NCBI RefSeq assembly: GCF_002980575.1
Contig: NZ_PVBS01000001.1
Span: forward strand, 1,116,001-1,180,000
Direction: 5' to 3'
Origin: Sphingobacterium gobiense
GTDB lineage: Bacteria; Bacteroidota; Bacteroidia; Sphingobacteriales; Sphingobacteriaceae
DNA: 64,000 nt
Of this stretch, positions 44,704-53,703 are shown one piece after another; the first letter of the stretch is position 1; the number at the start of each line of letters is the position of its first letter. The position numbers were made by a program, and so were the translations under genes. The notes below the pieces were generated by a model, which saw nothing but the letters and a program-made list of their open reading frames with translations, searched no databases and was not told the origin of the DNA.

Positions 44704-47079
44704 CTATTCGGCTATATACTCCTTTGACGCGCTTTCATACAGTCCAGCAAAAAAGGCCCCTATTTCACCATACATTTCCACTGTCATTCGGTTGATTTCA
44801 CCGGCTGGATAAGCTACCGTCAATTGATCTTGTTTTCCATACAGGTTGTAAACTTGGTGCACAGGCTTCATCATTTTCTTTAACGCTTGGATATCAGTAT
44901 AGCGATCTAGATCGGGTGCTAAAATCAGTATAGGCTTTGGTGCAACTGCGGCAATAATTTCGGCGAAATCTATGGGCGTATTTTGCGGATTACTCGCAAA
45001 TGTCCCAAGCCTCGGAATAAAACCGTGCAAATGAGAATAAGTCCTCAAAGACTCGTACTGGCTATTGGAACTCCTCCAAGGAGAAAATGCGGCTACGGTG
45101 GCAATTCCTGCCACCCTATCATCCAAGGCAGCGGTCATTAAGGAGACACTGCCACCTATAGTATTGCCCAATAAATAAACATGGTCTTCGTCCAGATAGT
45201 CGAGATCTTCTATCGCATCGATGCAACCTTTTACATCACGGATCATTTTCCCCATTTTTGACCAATTAGGGTACCGCAGGTAGAAGTTCTTCGCCTCCCA
45301 TATTCGAGTTCCAAAACCATACATATCAATCGCAAGTACTGCAAAGCCACGTTTTACCAATGACTCAAAAAGCTCCTTCGTTCCTCGTGAGCCGGTTTTA
45401 TCGTAACCCTTCACGAAACCAGTTGAGTGTGCATACTGATGCGAGTAAACGACAACTGGCAACTTTCCATTCGATTTGGTTTTAAATGCCCCGGTCTCAT
45501 CTATCGGGCAATATAAAACACCTGGAACATGATCTCCTGTAGCGCTGTAGGGCCCTAGATAAATTTCTTTAGCTCCTTTAACAACCGGTACGGGATTTAT
45601 TTTTTCAATCCAGTCCCTTCTCGGATTGTTCCAAGTCCCCACATTCGCCGCTCTGACGCTTGCGGGTTCGTCACCCAAGATCCAGTTCAGGTTCGTCAAA
45701 ATCTTACGCTTGTCCTGATTAAATTCTTCAATAGTGGAGTAATTATCTTTAAGATTTACTAGAGAAACTTGTTTTGCAATTTCCTGACTATTGGGATGGC
45801 TTTCTTTCCATTTTTCGTAGTCATAGGTATAATATAAATTATTTGTCCACTTCAGCGGAATTCGCTTAAAATGAATATCTAAAAAATCGATTGTTTGTTC
45901 CACATCCCTTGCCGCAACAGCATGCGCTCCCATGCGGGTAAGCACCCCAATATTGTCAGGAACGTCTAGAAAATCATATACTTTCTTTACCGAATAGTAA
46001 TTTTGTTCATTTGACCAGGAGTTTAAGCCGGGTTCCACAAGTGAGTAGTGATAAAGCAGAGGTCTTGGGGCAATCAATGCGCCCAACAAGTTTTGGTCAA
46101 CGGGCAATTTGTCTTCCCGACCAGAGAAAAATTTGAGTCGCGGGTGAAACCAATGTGCATTCCAAGCAGTGACATAATCCAATGTTTCACTGGCGTATTG
46201 AGGATCCCCGTACCGCCATGGAGCATCTCCGCCTGTACTTGAGCTACTCGATATTACTGCGGCGATACGTTCATCGAACGCTGCCGCCCATAAAGATTGC
46301 TTACCATTACGCGAATGCCCGGTGATGGCGATTTGTTGCTTACTGACTTCCGCTCGCATCATCAAATAATCGACCACCCTTGATGCTCCCCACGCCCGAC
46401 GCATCAACGCGCTAAAGTCGTATTCGGGATATAAGAACATATAGGAATCCGTGTCATCTTTACTATCAGCCCCGGCGTATACGCAACCGATATATCCTCT
46501 TTTAACCGCTAACTGTGCCCAATCGCGATGATTCCACTGCGTCATGAATACAGGAAAGGGACCCTCTCCATTCGGTATCATTAACTCGATGGTCATTTTC
46601 GCCTTACGCTGCGGACCGAAACTTAGCCGGATTACCTGTACCCGGCTCCCTCCATCCACGGTCGTATCTTTTAGTATTTCCGCCAGTACTTTACCTGGCG
46701 CCGGCGGTGCATGTCCTGATATCCAGTTTTGATACTCCGATTTGATCCATTCTCGCTTCTTCTCCCATTCTTTTTCCGTAGCTATTGGTACTTCTTTTCC
46801 GTCCTTGTGCTGTACCAATGGCTCCGGCAACATCGGTATGGAACGCATCTCGGAAAAGTCAGGCGGCAATTCTCCAGTTCGATTCAGCCAGTCTTCCCAA
46901 GTACTATCTTGGACTGAGACTCTTCTCGTATTTGCCCTGAAACGTTGCTCTATATTGATTTTCAATATTTCGTTTAGATATTGATTTTGTCGATCAAGTG
47001 TATGCTGCGAAAATGCGCTGCCCGGGATAAAAGGGAACAAAAATAAACACCTAACGATAATCTTCTTCTTTGAATTCAT
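44704..47079 (-). CDS. tandem secreted esterase: CE15-like half plus degenerate acetyl-esterase-like half
   Basis: A 791-aa protein with a signal peptide (VRCLFLFPFIPGSAFSQ). Residues about 60-400 form a CE15-like glucuronoyl-esterase domain: nucleophile elbow TGHSRNGKQSLW with Ser256, SSSSSTGGDAPWRYGD, LGALIAPRPLLYHYS, and a late His (TRMGAHAVAA). Residues about 490-785 are a second alpha/beta hydrolase whose elbow reads LLGNTIGGSVSL, with Thr640 where the serine should be; the terminal catalytic His is also not seen. It may cleave uronate esters, with a second half kept for binding or structure. First gene of its unit, with operator F 100 nt upstream. Confidence 0.78.
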   Translation of the reverse strand: MNSKKKIIVRCLFLFPFIPGSAFSQHTLDRQNQYLNEILKINIEQRFRANTRRVSVQDSTWEDWLNRTGELPPDFSEMRSIPMLPEPLVQHKDGKEVPIATEKEWEKKREWIKSEYQNWISGHAPPAPGKVLAEILKDTTVDGGSRVQVIRLSFGPQRKAKMTIELMIPNGEGPFPVFMTQWNHRDWAQLAVKRGYIGCVYAGADSKDDTDSYMFLYPEYDFSALMRRAWGASRVVDYLMMRAEVSKQQIAITGHSRNGKQSLWAAAFDERIAAVISSSSSTGGDAPWRYGDPQYASETLDYVTAWNAHWFHPRLKFFSGREDKLPVDQNLLGALIAPRPLLYHYSLVEPGLNSWSNEQNYYSVKKVYDFLDVPDNIGVLTRMGAHAVAARDVEQTIDFLDIHFKRIPLKWTNNLYYTYDYEKWKESHPNSQEIAKQVSLVNLKDNYSTIEEFNQDKRKILTNLNWILGDEPASVRAANVGTWNNPRRDWIEKINPVPVVKGAKEIYLGPYSATGDHVPGVLYCPIDETGAFKTKSNGKLPVVVYSHQYAHSTGFVKGYDKTGSRGTKELFESLVKRGFAVLAIDMYGFGTRIWEAKNFYLRYPNWSKMGKMIRDVKGCIDAIEDLDYLDEDHVYLLGNTIGGSVSLMTAALDDRVAGIATVAAFSPWRSSNSQYESLRTYSHLHGFIPRLGTFASNPQNTPIDFAEIIAAVAPKPILILAPDLDRYTDIQALKKMMKPVHQVYNLYGKQDQLTVAYPAGEINRMTVEMYGEIGAFFAGLYESASKEYIAE

Positions 47080-47178
47080 GGTTTATACGTTAATTCTATT
47101 TTTTGGAGTATCATTTTACTGAAAAGTTATTTTACTTGTCTTTCTGCAACCTCTCTTCTTTCATAGTTTATAACCTCC

Positions 47179-47190
47179 GGTAACGTACAC
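47179..47190. promoter_or_regulatory. LacI-type operator, site F (esterase-GH88 unit)
   Basis: GGTAACGTACAC, the exact reverse complement of sites B and G. It lies 100 nt upstream of the tandem esterase, in a 227-nt gap without genes. Confidence 0.7.
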
Positions 47191-47306
47191 ATAAAGTAAA
47201 GTATTAATTTTTATAATTCCAAAATATTCGTAACCTTTAGTATTTTCTGGCTGATAGAAAGAATTTGTTTATAGAAACATGTTGATTTGCCGAACTCCCC
47301 TATTTG

Positions 47307-48695
47307 TTAGATATCGTCATGCGCTATCGTTTTAGCTTCCTCTAAAGCTTTGGTGGTCAAATAATACTTCGCCAGTATAAACGATTTTTCCCATGCAGGT
47401 AAAACACCGTCCTTCCGATATTGTAAGAATCCGTCCAATACCTTTGCAAAATGGTCCTCATGGCTGAGGTACAGGTTTTCAGGAATGATAATTTTGTAAG
47501 CGTCGGATAATTTTTCTGCCGTTACCCCTGACAGACCATCCATTGCTCGCAAAACATTTCCCAACTGGCTTGCAAAGTTGCCGGCATCGTCATTCGGTGT
47601 GATAAAAACAGCAGCTTTACCATTTTCGTCAGGCTTAATCTCTACCGTAAAATTATTGCTTAGAAAACGTGCATAAAACTGGTCTCCTCTTCCATCCAGC
47701 GACTCCGCATGCCATCTAACATCAATTGATACGGGGATCCCTTTAAAGGTATAATCCATCTTTCCATTACAAAAAACATCGACGTGGCCATTGCCAACAA
47801 CATGTTTTTGCAATACAGATGGGAAGCCTGGCAAGCCAGTTGCCCTTTGAAATTGCTCATTAGAAAGGCTCGTTTTCCATCGTTGTGAACCAATAAGCTT
47901 CACATCTTGATCAACGTCGATAACCGTTTCCGATGATAGCATCCATTGTACCAAATCGATGTAATGGGTCGTAACATCGACCAGTCCCTCACCCTGCTTT
48001 TCTGTATCGAAGAAAAATGCCGGGCGCAGAAGTGGCTTACCAGAGACATCCTTGATAAAGTAGTGTACACTTTGGAATAAGATAGCTGGCTCACCATCCT
48101 TCGCGTTTACTAATCCGCCAGATAAGTCTTGATTATTCAGCAACGATTTGACAATCTGATTTTTCACATCGTATCGTTCTGTCATCATATCATAAACCAA
48201 TACCTGCTCTTTCTCTCCACTACCTTCCATCAAAGACTCCAGTTTACGATAACCTGCAGCATCGATGACCAAGGGCTTGTCAGCAAAAACGTCTCGCTCG
48301 CGCTGAACGAACTTTTGGATATAGTCTATCTTCCGCTGATTATCCCCAGCCAGCACCACAACATTCCCTGCTGTTGGATCAAATGCTTTTTCCAAAAAGT
48401 CCGCTCCAAAATAATCGACAATCTTCCATTGTGTCGGTTCACTCTCCCGCGTATTATATTGGGTGATCAGTTGTTTATATCCTTCCGCTGTGGCACTGGA
48501 ATCTGCAAATAAATGCACGACTGAATCGATACCAGGATGAATATGTTTCTGCACTAAAGCCGCATGAAAATGCTGTGGGTCGATAACGGTCAATCTGGCT
48601 TTTTCTTCTCCTTTTTGGTTAGAAGGATTTTCACCGGTACATCCAACTCCGCAAAGAAGGATTATTAGCAAAGAAAAATAGCTTAATGTTCTCAT
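47307..48695 (-). CDS. lipoprotein oxidoreductase of the Gfo/Idh-related type with an Oxidoreduct_C-like domain
   Basis: About 462 aa from MRTLSYFSLL at 48695 (the frame opens at 48842, but the upstream part would overlap the permease gene). Lipobox LLCGVGCTGEN. The protein begins as a divergent Rossmann-like domain (ARLTVIDPQHFHAALVQK) with a DKPLVID segment equivalent to EKP. It continues with VDVTTHYIDLVQWML containing the conserved His of Gfo/Idh proteins, and a C-terminal domain like that of putative membrane-bound oxidoreductases. A lipid-anchored oxidoreductase next to two Tat-exported ones supports a periplasmic or surface redox step. Starts 1 nt after the permease stop. Confidence 0.7.
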   Translation of the reverse strand: MRTLSYFSLLIILLCGVGCTGENPSNQKGEEKARLTVIDPQHFHAALVQKHIHPGIDSVVHLFADSSATAEGYKQLITQYNTRESEPTQWKIVDYFGADFLEKAFDPTAGNVVVLAGDNQRKIDYIQKFVQRERDVFADKPLVIDAAGYRKLESLMEGSGEKEQVLVYDMMTERYDVKNQIVKSLLNNQDLSGGLVNAKDGEPAILFQSVHYFIKDVSGKPLLRPAFFFDTEKQGEGLVDVTTHYIDLVQWMLSSETVIDVDQDVKLIGSQRWKTSLSNEQFQRATGLPGFPSVLQKHVVGNGHVDVFCNGKMDYTFKGIPVSIDVRWHAESLDGRGDQFYARFLSNNFTVEIKPDENGKAAVFITPNDDAGNFASQLGNVLRAMDGLSGVTAEKLSDAYKIIIPENLYLSHEDHFAKVLDGFLQYRKDGVLPAWEKSFILAKYYLTTKALEEAKTIAHDDI

Positions 48696-48696
48696 T

Positions 48697-50016
48697 TTAC
48701 AAACTCCATTTTCTAATTTTATGTCCATAAACCGCATAATAGACCAGATATAGGTAACAAGGAAATAATACCCAATACGCTTCGCGTAAACCATACCCAT
48801 CCGCAAAATAACCATAAACCATCGGCAAAATGGCATTACCACATAATCCCATGATCATCAATGATGCACCGACTTTGGTAAATCTTCCCAAGCCGTCCAG
48901 TGCTAAAGGCCAGATGCCTGCCCATGTCAAAGAATTAGAGATTCCCAGCAAGGTAATGAACCAGATGGAGATATCGGCAGTATGTCCTAAAAACGTAACC
49001 TCTCCTTTGGCATAAACAATAAGCAAGGAAAGCACAGCACCCAGTACGGTGACAATTTTTAATAGCGTTGTTTGACTAATTAATCTTGGCGTAACGGCAA
49101 TTCCCATGAAATAACCTGCAATCGCCATCGCGAGCGTATATGATGGGAATACTTTGGCTTCCACAAGAGAAATCCCCATGGATCCCGCATAGTTAATGAT
49201 GGTATCGATGGATATGACCTGTGCTCCCACATGAATAAAAATAGCCACCGCCCCCAAAATCAGGTGTGGAAACTGAAAGATACTGGTTTTATGACTATTC
49301 GTCTCCGCAACTTCTTCACTTTCTTCATCGGTATTTATCTCCGGGAGCGGAGAATACCGGACACCAATACCGATCAATAGCATGACACAGCCTACAACAG
49401 CATACGGGACGATAACGCGTCGAATTAATTCATCAAGTGCCGCACTCCGGTCCGCATCTGTCATTTCCGCCAAGCTATCAAACATGGCCTGATCTGTAGG
49501 ACGCAGTACCGCCGCCGCAAACAAAAGAGGTGCGAGAATTCCTGCAAATTTGTTACAGATGCCCATAATGCTGATACGTTGCGCTGCACGCTCCTTCGGT
49601 CCTAGAATCGTAATATAGGGGTTTGCAGCGGTCTGTAGAATAGCTAAACCGACACCGATGGTAAACAATCCGAGCAAAAACACCTCATATGTTCGTGTCA
49701 TCGCGGCTGGAATAAATATAAACGCACCCGTTGCCAATGCCAAAAACCCAATCATCATCCCCTTCTTGAAACCTACAGCTTTCAACAGGTACGAGGATGG
49801 GACCGACATTACAAAATAAGCGATATAGAAAGCAAACGCTACCAAATAGGATTGGAAATGCGTCAGTTCACAAGCGATTTTAAAATACGGTATCAGGATG
49901 GCATTTATCCAGGACAAGAAACCGAAAATAAAAAATAATAGAGCAATAATACCAATAGAAATCGTTGTTTCCTTTTTGGTCAAACTTGCCACCGTTTTTA
50001 AAGTTGTTGCGCTCAT
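48697..50016 (-). CDS. FucP/GluP-type sugar MFS permease
   Basis: A 439-aa inner-membrane protein with 12 predicted membrane segments. It resembles the L-fucose/glucose-galactose proton symporter family: FFIFGFLSWINAILIPYFK in TM1, PSSYLLKAVGFKKGMM, QTAANPYITILGPKERAAQRISIMG, and a long cytoplasmic loop rich in Glu (TDEESEEVAETNS). Probably imports the monosaccharide released in the periplasm. The 5' neighbour is a Gfo/Idh gene 7 nt away and the 3' neighbour is the lipoprotein oxidoreductase 1 nt away, so all are one unit behind operator G. Confidence 0.9.
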   Translation of the reverse strand: MSATTLKTVASLTKKETTISIGIIALLFFIFGFLSWINAILIPYFKIACELTHFQSYLVAFAFYIAYFVMSVPSSYLLKAVGFKKGMMIGFLALATGAFIFIPAAMTRTYEVFLLGLFTIGVGLAILQTAANPYITILGPKERAAQRISIMGICNKFAGILAPLLFAAAVLRPTDQAMFDSLAEMTDADRSAALDELIRRVIVPYAVVGCVMLLIGIGVRYSPLPEINTDEESEEVAETNSHKTSIFQFPHLILGAVAIFIHVGAQVISIDTIINYAGSMGISLVEAKVFPSYTLAMAIAGYFMGIAVTPRLISQTTLLKIVTVLGAVLSLLIVYAKGEVTFLGHTADISIWFITLLGISNSLTWAGIWPLALDGLGRFTKVGASLMIMGLCGNAILPMVYGYFADGYGLREAYWVLFPCYLYLVYYAVYGHKIRKWSL

Positions 50017-50023
50017 CCCTTAT

Positions 50024-51373
50024 TTAGATTTTAGGTTCCCAACCTTTAGCATACTCTCTTGACCAAAATTCCTGCATGATATGCTTATCGTTGCTAATAT
50101 GTCCATTAGATGGGTCTATTTCCAACTGTTTACCAGAACGTAGCGCAATATTCCCTAATTGCACTAAAAGCGTGCTCTGATGACCACTCATGATATCTGA
50201 ATTTAGGTTTCCGCCGCTATTAATAGCCGAAAACATATTCTGTATATGGATAGCATCTAATTGCTGTGAAGGGCTTGTTAAACTTGCCGTATTAACCGGG
50301 CCGCTGTCCTTTACCTCTTTGACGAGTTTACCCTTTACATCGAACACTTTATAAGAATTACCCCCGTCTATCTGCAGTGAACCATTAGATCCGTAAAACA
50401 TAACACCGACATTTGAACCTTCCGTAGGCATTCCGCTGCAACTCCTCCCTTCCCAGATAATTAATTTATCCGGGCCAAATTCGATACTGATCACTTGCGT
50501 ATCTGGCGTCTCCCAATCATCTTGATACGCATAACGTCCGCCATTCGAACTCACCCGCGTTGGATAATCCACCTGTAGTCCCCAGCGCGCTAAATCCACC
50601 ATATGCGTACCGTTATTCAAAGCTTCTCCCGTGCCCCAGTGCCAGAACCAGTGCCAATTATAATGGATAAGGTTATCCTGAAAATCCCTTCGTGGTGCAG
50701 GCCCCTGCCACAAATCAAAGTCAAGCCAATCAGGCACGGACACCTTCTTACCAATACCAATAGGTGGTCGATTGTTAGCGTACCAAGTTTTAGCGTAGAA
50801 CACGTCACCTATCGTACCGTTATGCACTTCTTGAATACCTTTAACCACATTTGGCCAAGAGCGGCGTTGGTTACCCATTTGGATAACATTCTTATGTTTA
50901 TTTACCGCATCAATCAGCCATTCGCCTTCCTGTGGATTATGCCCGCAGGGTTTTTCCAGATACACGTGTTTTCCTGCTTGCGAAGCCAAAATGGCAGCTG
51001 GCGCATGCCAATGATCTGGTGTGGCAACGACCAACACGTCCACGTCCTTGCTTTCCAACGACTTTCTGAAATCTGCAAAACCTGTTGGTATGGTTTGTTG
51101 GTATTTTGTCAATCCTTTAATACACTTGTCAATGGCCCGATTATCCACATCACATACATGGATAACCTCACTATTGGGTTGCGCTGCAAAATTCTTCGCC
51201 AATGCATTTCCCCTGGCATTGACCCCCATCATCGATATGCGCAGTTTATTATTTGCTCCTATAATGTTATTATAGCTCTTTGCGCTAAACGCGGGCAATA
51301 CGCCTCCTACGCTAATTGCTGCCGAAGCAATCAATGTCTTTTTTATGAAATCTCTTCTTGAATTATTGTTCAT
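50024..51373 (-). CDS. Tat-exported Gfo/Idh/MocA-family oxidoreductase
   Basis: A 449-aa protein. The N-terminus NNNSRRDFIKKTLIAS is a textbook twin-arginine signal. The Rossmann motif reads MMGVNARGNALAK; CDVD follows, then ATPDHWHAPAAILA, the catalytic-type EKPCGHNPQEG, and the C-terminal WHWFWHWGTGEALNNGTHMVDLARWGL with the conserved His. This subtype is known from Bacteroidota glycan loci as a periplasmic glycoside dehydrogenase working with DUF1080 proteins. Twelve nt separate it from the upstream Gfo/Idh gene. Confidence 0.87.
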   Translation of the reverse strand: MNNNSRRDFIKKTLIASAAISVGGVLPAFSAKSYNNIIGANNKLRISMMGVNARGNALAKNFAAQPNSEVIHVCDVDNRAIDKCIKGLTKYQQTIPTGFADFRKSLESKDVDVLVVATPDHWHAPAAILASQAGKHVYLEKPCGHNPQEGEWLIDAVNKHKNVIQMGNQRRSWPNVVKGIQEVHNGTIGDVFYAKTWYANNRPPIGIGKKVSVPDWLDFDLWQGPAPRRDFQDNLIHYNWHWFWHWGTGEALNNGTHMVDLARWGLQVDYPTRVSSNGGRYAYQDDWETPDTQVISIEFGPDKLIIWEGRSCSGMPTEGSNVGVMFYGSNGSLQIDGGNSYKVFDVKGKLVKEVKDSGPVNTASLTSPSQQLDAIHIQNMFSAINSGGNLNSDIMSGHQSTLLVQLGNIALRSGKQLEIDPSNGHISNDKHIMQEFWSREYAKGWEPKI

Positions 51374-51385
51374 AACAAATTGATA

Positions 51386-52384
51386 TTATTTTATAACATG
51401 ATTTAAGTCAATCGAACGACCGTTAGCGGACTTACTGACGTCAGCCGCTTCGATAAATGCACAAATTTCTAGTGTTTCGTTGCTATCAAAAGGTACAACC
51501 TTCGTGTCAAAAAATTCAACGATTTTCTCCAACAACGAACCGTATCCTTTATACGCACCCAACGCTATAGTGGCCTTCTCACAATACACCGTACCTCCAT
51601 AAGCGCTTTTACCTTGCCTGGTACCTCGAACTACGCCAATACGGTTATCGTCCCATACACCCACGATGATATCCGCGCCCTCCGTATGCGTTCTTGAAAC
51701 CGTCTTACATCCCACGCCCATCGCGGCGAAAAGCATTTCCACACCATGAATACCATACCAGAAAAAATCCGGATGACTAGGATCTAACGCTGCGGGGCTA
51801 TACACGTCTGCTCCGAGTACTTTACCATATTTGCCGTCAATAATATCCTGCATTCCATCAATGTATCGAAGAGAAGAAGATGAAAAGAACGGCGTATTAT
51901 ATTGCTGGGAAAGTGCAAATATTTTTTGAGCATCGGCATAAGAAGCAGCTAACGGTTTATCAATGAAAAGTACTTTCTTGGCTTTAAAGACCTCTTCCGC
52001 CTGCTCTAGATGAAGGCGTCCATCGTTCGTCTCCAATAGCACAAAATCCACCTGTTTCAACAGTTCTTTGATAGACTTAGTAATCTTAACACCATACTGC
52101 TGTATGTCTTCCGTAAATTTTGGTATACGATCCGTAGCCGATGGAATGGTCTTTGTTCCGTATGGATACGCAGCCACCACCTTATATCCCCCATATCCTC
52201 CAGGGTTTTCATTAATGGATTTTGTAAAAGCTACCGAATGGGACGTATCCAATCCAATAATGCCTATGCGTTTCCCATTTTGAGCAGCTATAGGTAATGT
52301 AAAAGCAGACGCTTGGTTCGCAGCTAGCCCCAACATTGCCAGGGAACTAGCGCCGATAAAATCTCTTCTAGTAAAGTTTTTCAT
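51386..52384 (-). CDS. Tat-exported Gfo/Idh/MocA-family oxidoreductase
   Basis: A 332-aa protein. Twin-arginine signal NFTRRDFIGASSLAMLG. Rossmann region RIGIIGLDTSHSVAFTKSIN, LLETNDGRLHLEQAE, DKPLAASYAD (EKP becomes DKP), FFSSSSLRYIDG and HPDFFWYGIHGVEML. Together with the next gene it forms a tandem of exported nucleotide-dependent sugar oxidoreductases. First gene of its unit; operator G is 41 nt upstream of the ATG. Confidence 0.82.
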   Translation of the reverse strand: MKNFTRRDFIGASSLAMLGLAANQASAFTLPIAAQNGKRIGIIGLDTSHSVAFTKSINENPGGYGGYKVVAAYPYGTKTIPSATDRIPKFTEDIQQYGVKITKSIKELLKQVDFVLLETNDGRLHLEQAEEVFKAKKVLFIDKPLAASYADAQKIFALSQQYNTPFFSSSSLRYIDGMQDIIDGKYGKVLGADVYSPAALDPSHPDFFWYGIHGVEMLFAAMGVGCKTVSRTHTEGADIIVGVWDDNRIGVVRGTRQGKSAYGGTVYCEKATIALGAYKGYGSLLEKIVEFFDTKVVPFDSNETLEICAFIEAADVSKSANGRSIDLNHVIK

Positions 52385-52424
52385 GTTAACGGTTTATCTT
52401 GTTACTCTATAAAAATAAATAATT

Positions 52425-52436
52425 GTGTACGTTACC
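52425..52436. promoter_or_regulatory. LacI-type operator, site G (Gfo/Idh-permease unit)
   Basis: GTGTACGTTACC. The flanked form AATTGTGTACGTTACCGA (52421-52438) is identical over 18 bp to site B. Confidence 0.75.
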
Positions 52437-52476
52437 GAGAATATTTAAAAAAAAATATTCAGAAACAACAATCTTG

Positions 52477-53682
52477 TTACTCAATGTGTCGTTCATACAC
52501 GATTTTTCCTTTCACCATCGTATATTGAACTTGGATATTAGCATCGAAGACGACGAGATCTGCATCTTTCCCGACGGCAATGGAGCCTTTCTCTTCTTCT
52601 ACTTTCATTACTCTTGCCGGATTCAGGGAGATCATCCGGATGATCTCGGTTAGCGGAATAGTTTCCAACTTTAACATCGTCCTGACTAATCTATCCGTAG
52701 TCGCCACGCTTCCCGCAAACGCTGTCCGATCCTTTAACTTTGCAACACCATCTTCGACAAGCACCTCCATTCCATCATCACGACTTCCTAGTATAGAAAG
52801 CGTATCGTTCGTACCCGCTGCTCGCATCGCATCCGTTATCAACACCATCCTTTCTGGCCCTTTTATTTTGTAGATCAATTCCAATAAAGGATTAGGAAGA
52901 TGCACGCCATCCGCAATAAGTTCGACATCAAAGTCATCAATCAGATACCCTGCTTCAACAACCCCTGCATACCGGAAAGCATGCCGCCTTGTTACCCCCG
53001 ACATGGCCGAGTAAAAATGCGTCATTAACTTGTAGCCCACTTGATACGCCTTTTCAACATCTTCATAAACTGCATCGGTGTGAGCGATTGCGGCAATAAT
53101 ATTATTAGCTACCAAGTACTCTCCAAATGCCAACGCGCCTTCCAACTCAGGAGCGGCACTCCAACGCACAATACTTTTATACCTATCTATTAGTGATTTA
53201 TATTCTTTTGGATCAGGATTCCGTATATATCTAGGATCTTGCGCACCGCGCTGGCTCATCGCAAAATACGGTCCTTCCAAATGGATACCCAACAAGTCCG
53301 CTCCATCATTAGCGTATTTTTTTACGCTTTCGTAACTCTGCAATGTCTCTTCTAATCGTTCCGTAGTAGTCGTCAATGTCGTCGGGACAAGAGATGTTGT
53401 TCCAAATCGGCAATGCGTTTTTGCAATTTGGGTAAAGGATTCCTCTGTCCCATCCATAAAATCATATCCTCCCCCACCATGAATGTGAATATCAATAAAT
53501 CCGGGAGATAAATATTGCTGGTTCACATCAATCAATGTATACCCCTCATATTTATCGAGATATGAAAGCTCATTCGTTGGAATAATAGCTTTAATTTTAC
53601 CGTTTTCTACCAGTACGCCACCGTCTGTTAGGGTATCTTTTAGGATTATTTTTGCATTATAAAACAACGTCGGTCTTGCCAT
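52477..53682 (-). CDS. nagA: N-acetylglucosamine-6-phosphate deacetylase
   Basis: A 401-aa amidohydrolase. SPGFIDIHIHGGGGYDFMDG, TTSLVPTT, the metal-ligand glutamate in GIHLEGPYF, AHTDA and MTHFYSAMSG histidines, and the catalytic Asp in LITDAMRAAG. The substrate-binding Asn of the usual THxxNAM is Ser here. It deacetylates N-acetylglucosamine 6-phosphate, or a related N-acylated sugar phosphate, in the cytoplasm. The frame opens at 53715, but that start lies inside operator H. The ATG at 53682 (MARPTLFYNAK) leaves the operator 22 nt upstream and fits family length. No kinase gene is present in the window. Confidence 0.93.
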   Translation of the reverse strand: MARPTLFYNAKIILKDTLTDGGVLVENGKIKAIIPTNELSYLDKYEGYTLIDVNQQYLSPGFIDIHIHGGGGYDFMDGTEESFTQIAKTHCRFGTTSLVPTTLTTTTERLEETLQSYESVKKYANDGADLLGIHLEGPYFAMSQRGAQDPRYIRNPDPKEYKSLIDRYKSIVRWSAAPELEGALAFGEYLVANNIIAAIAHTDAVYEDVEKAYQVGYKLMTHFYSAMSGVTRRHAFRYAGVVEAGYLIDDFDVELIADGVHLPNPLLELIYKIKGPERMVLITDAMRAAGTNDTLSILGSRDDGMEVLVEDGVAKLKDRTAFAGSVATTDRLVRTMLKLETIPLTEIIRMISLNPARVMKVEEEKGSIAVGKDADLVVFDANIQVQYTMVKGKIVYERHIE

Positions 53683-53703
53683 TTTTAGGTCTGTTTTATT
53701 TTT

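Noticed and set aside
26286..47079. Interpretation as a standard ulvan or glycosaminoglycan utilization locus
   Set aside because: No sulfatase, rhamnosidase, rhamnose catabolism or classical glycosaminoglycan lyase gene is present; only the fold-level lyase hint and GH88 agree.
50603..51361. 252-codon plus-strand frame opposite the Gfo/Idh gene
   Set aside because: Fully antisense to a well-supported gene, with Cys/His/Trp-rich composition typical of a shadow frame.
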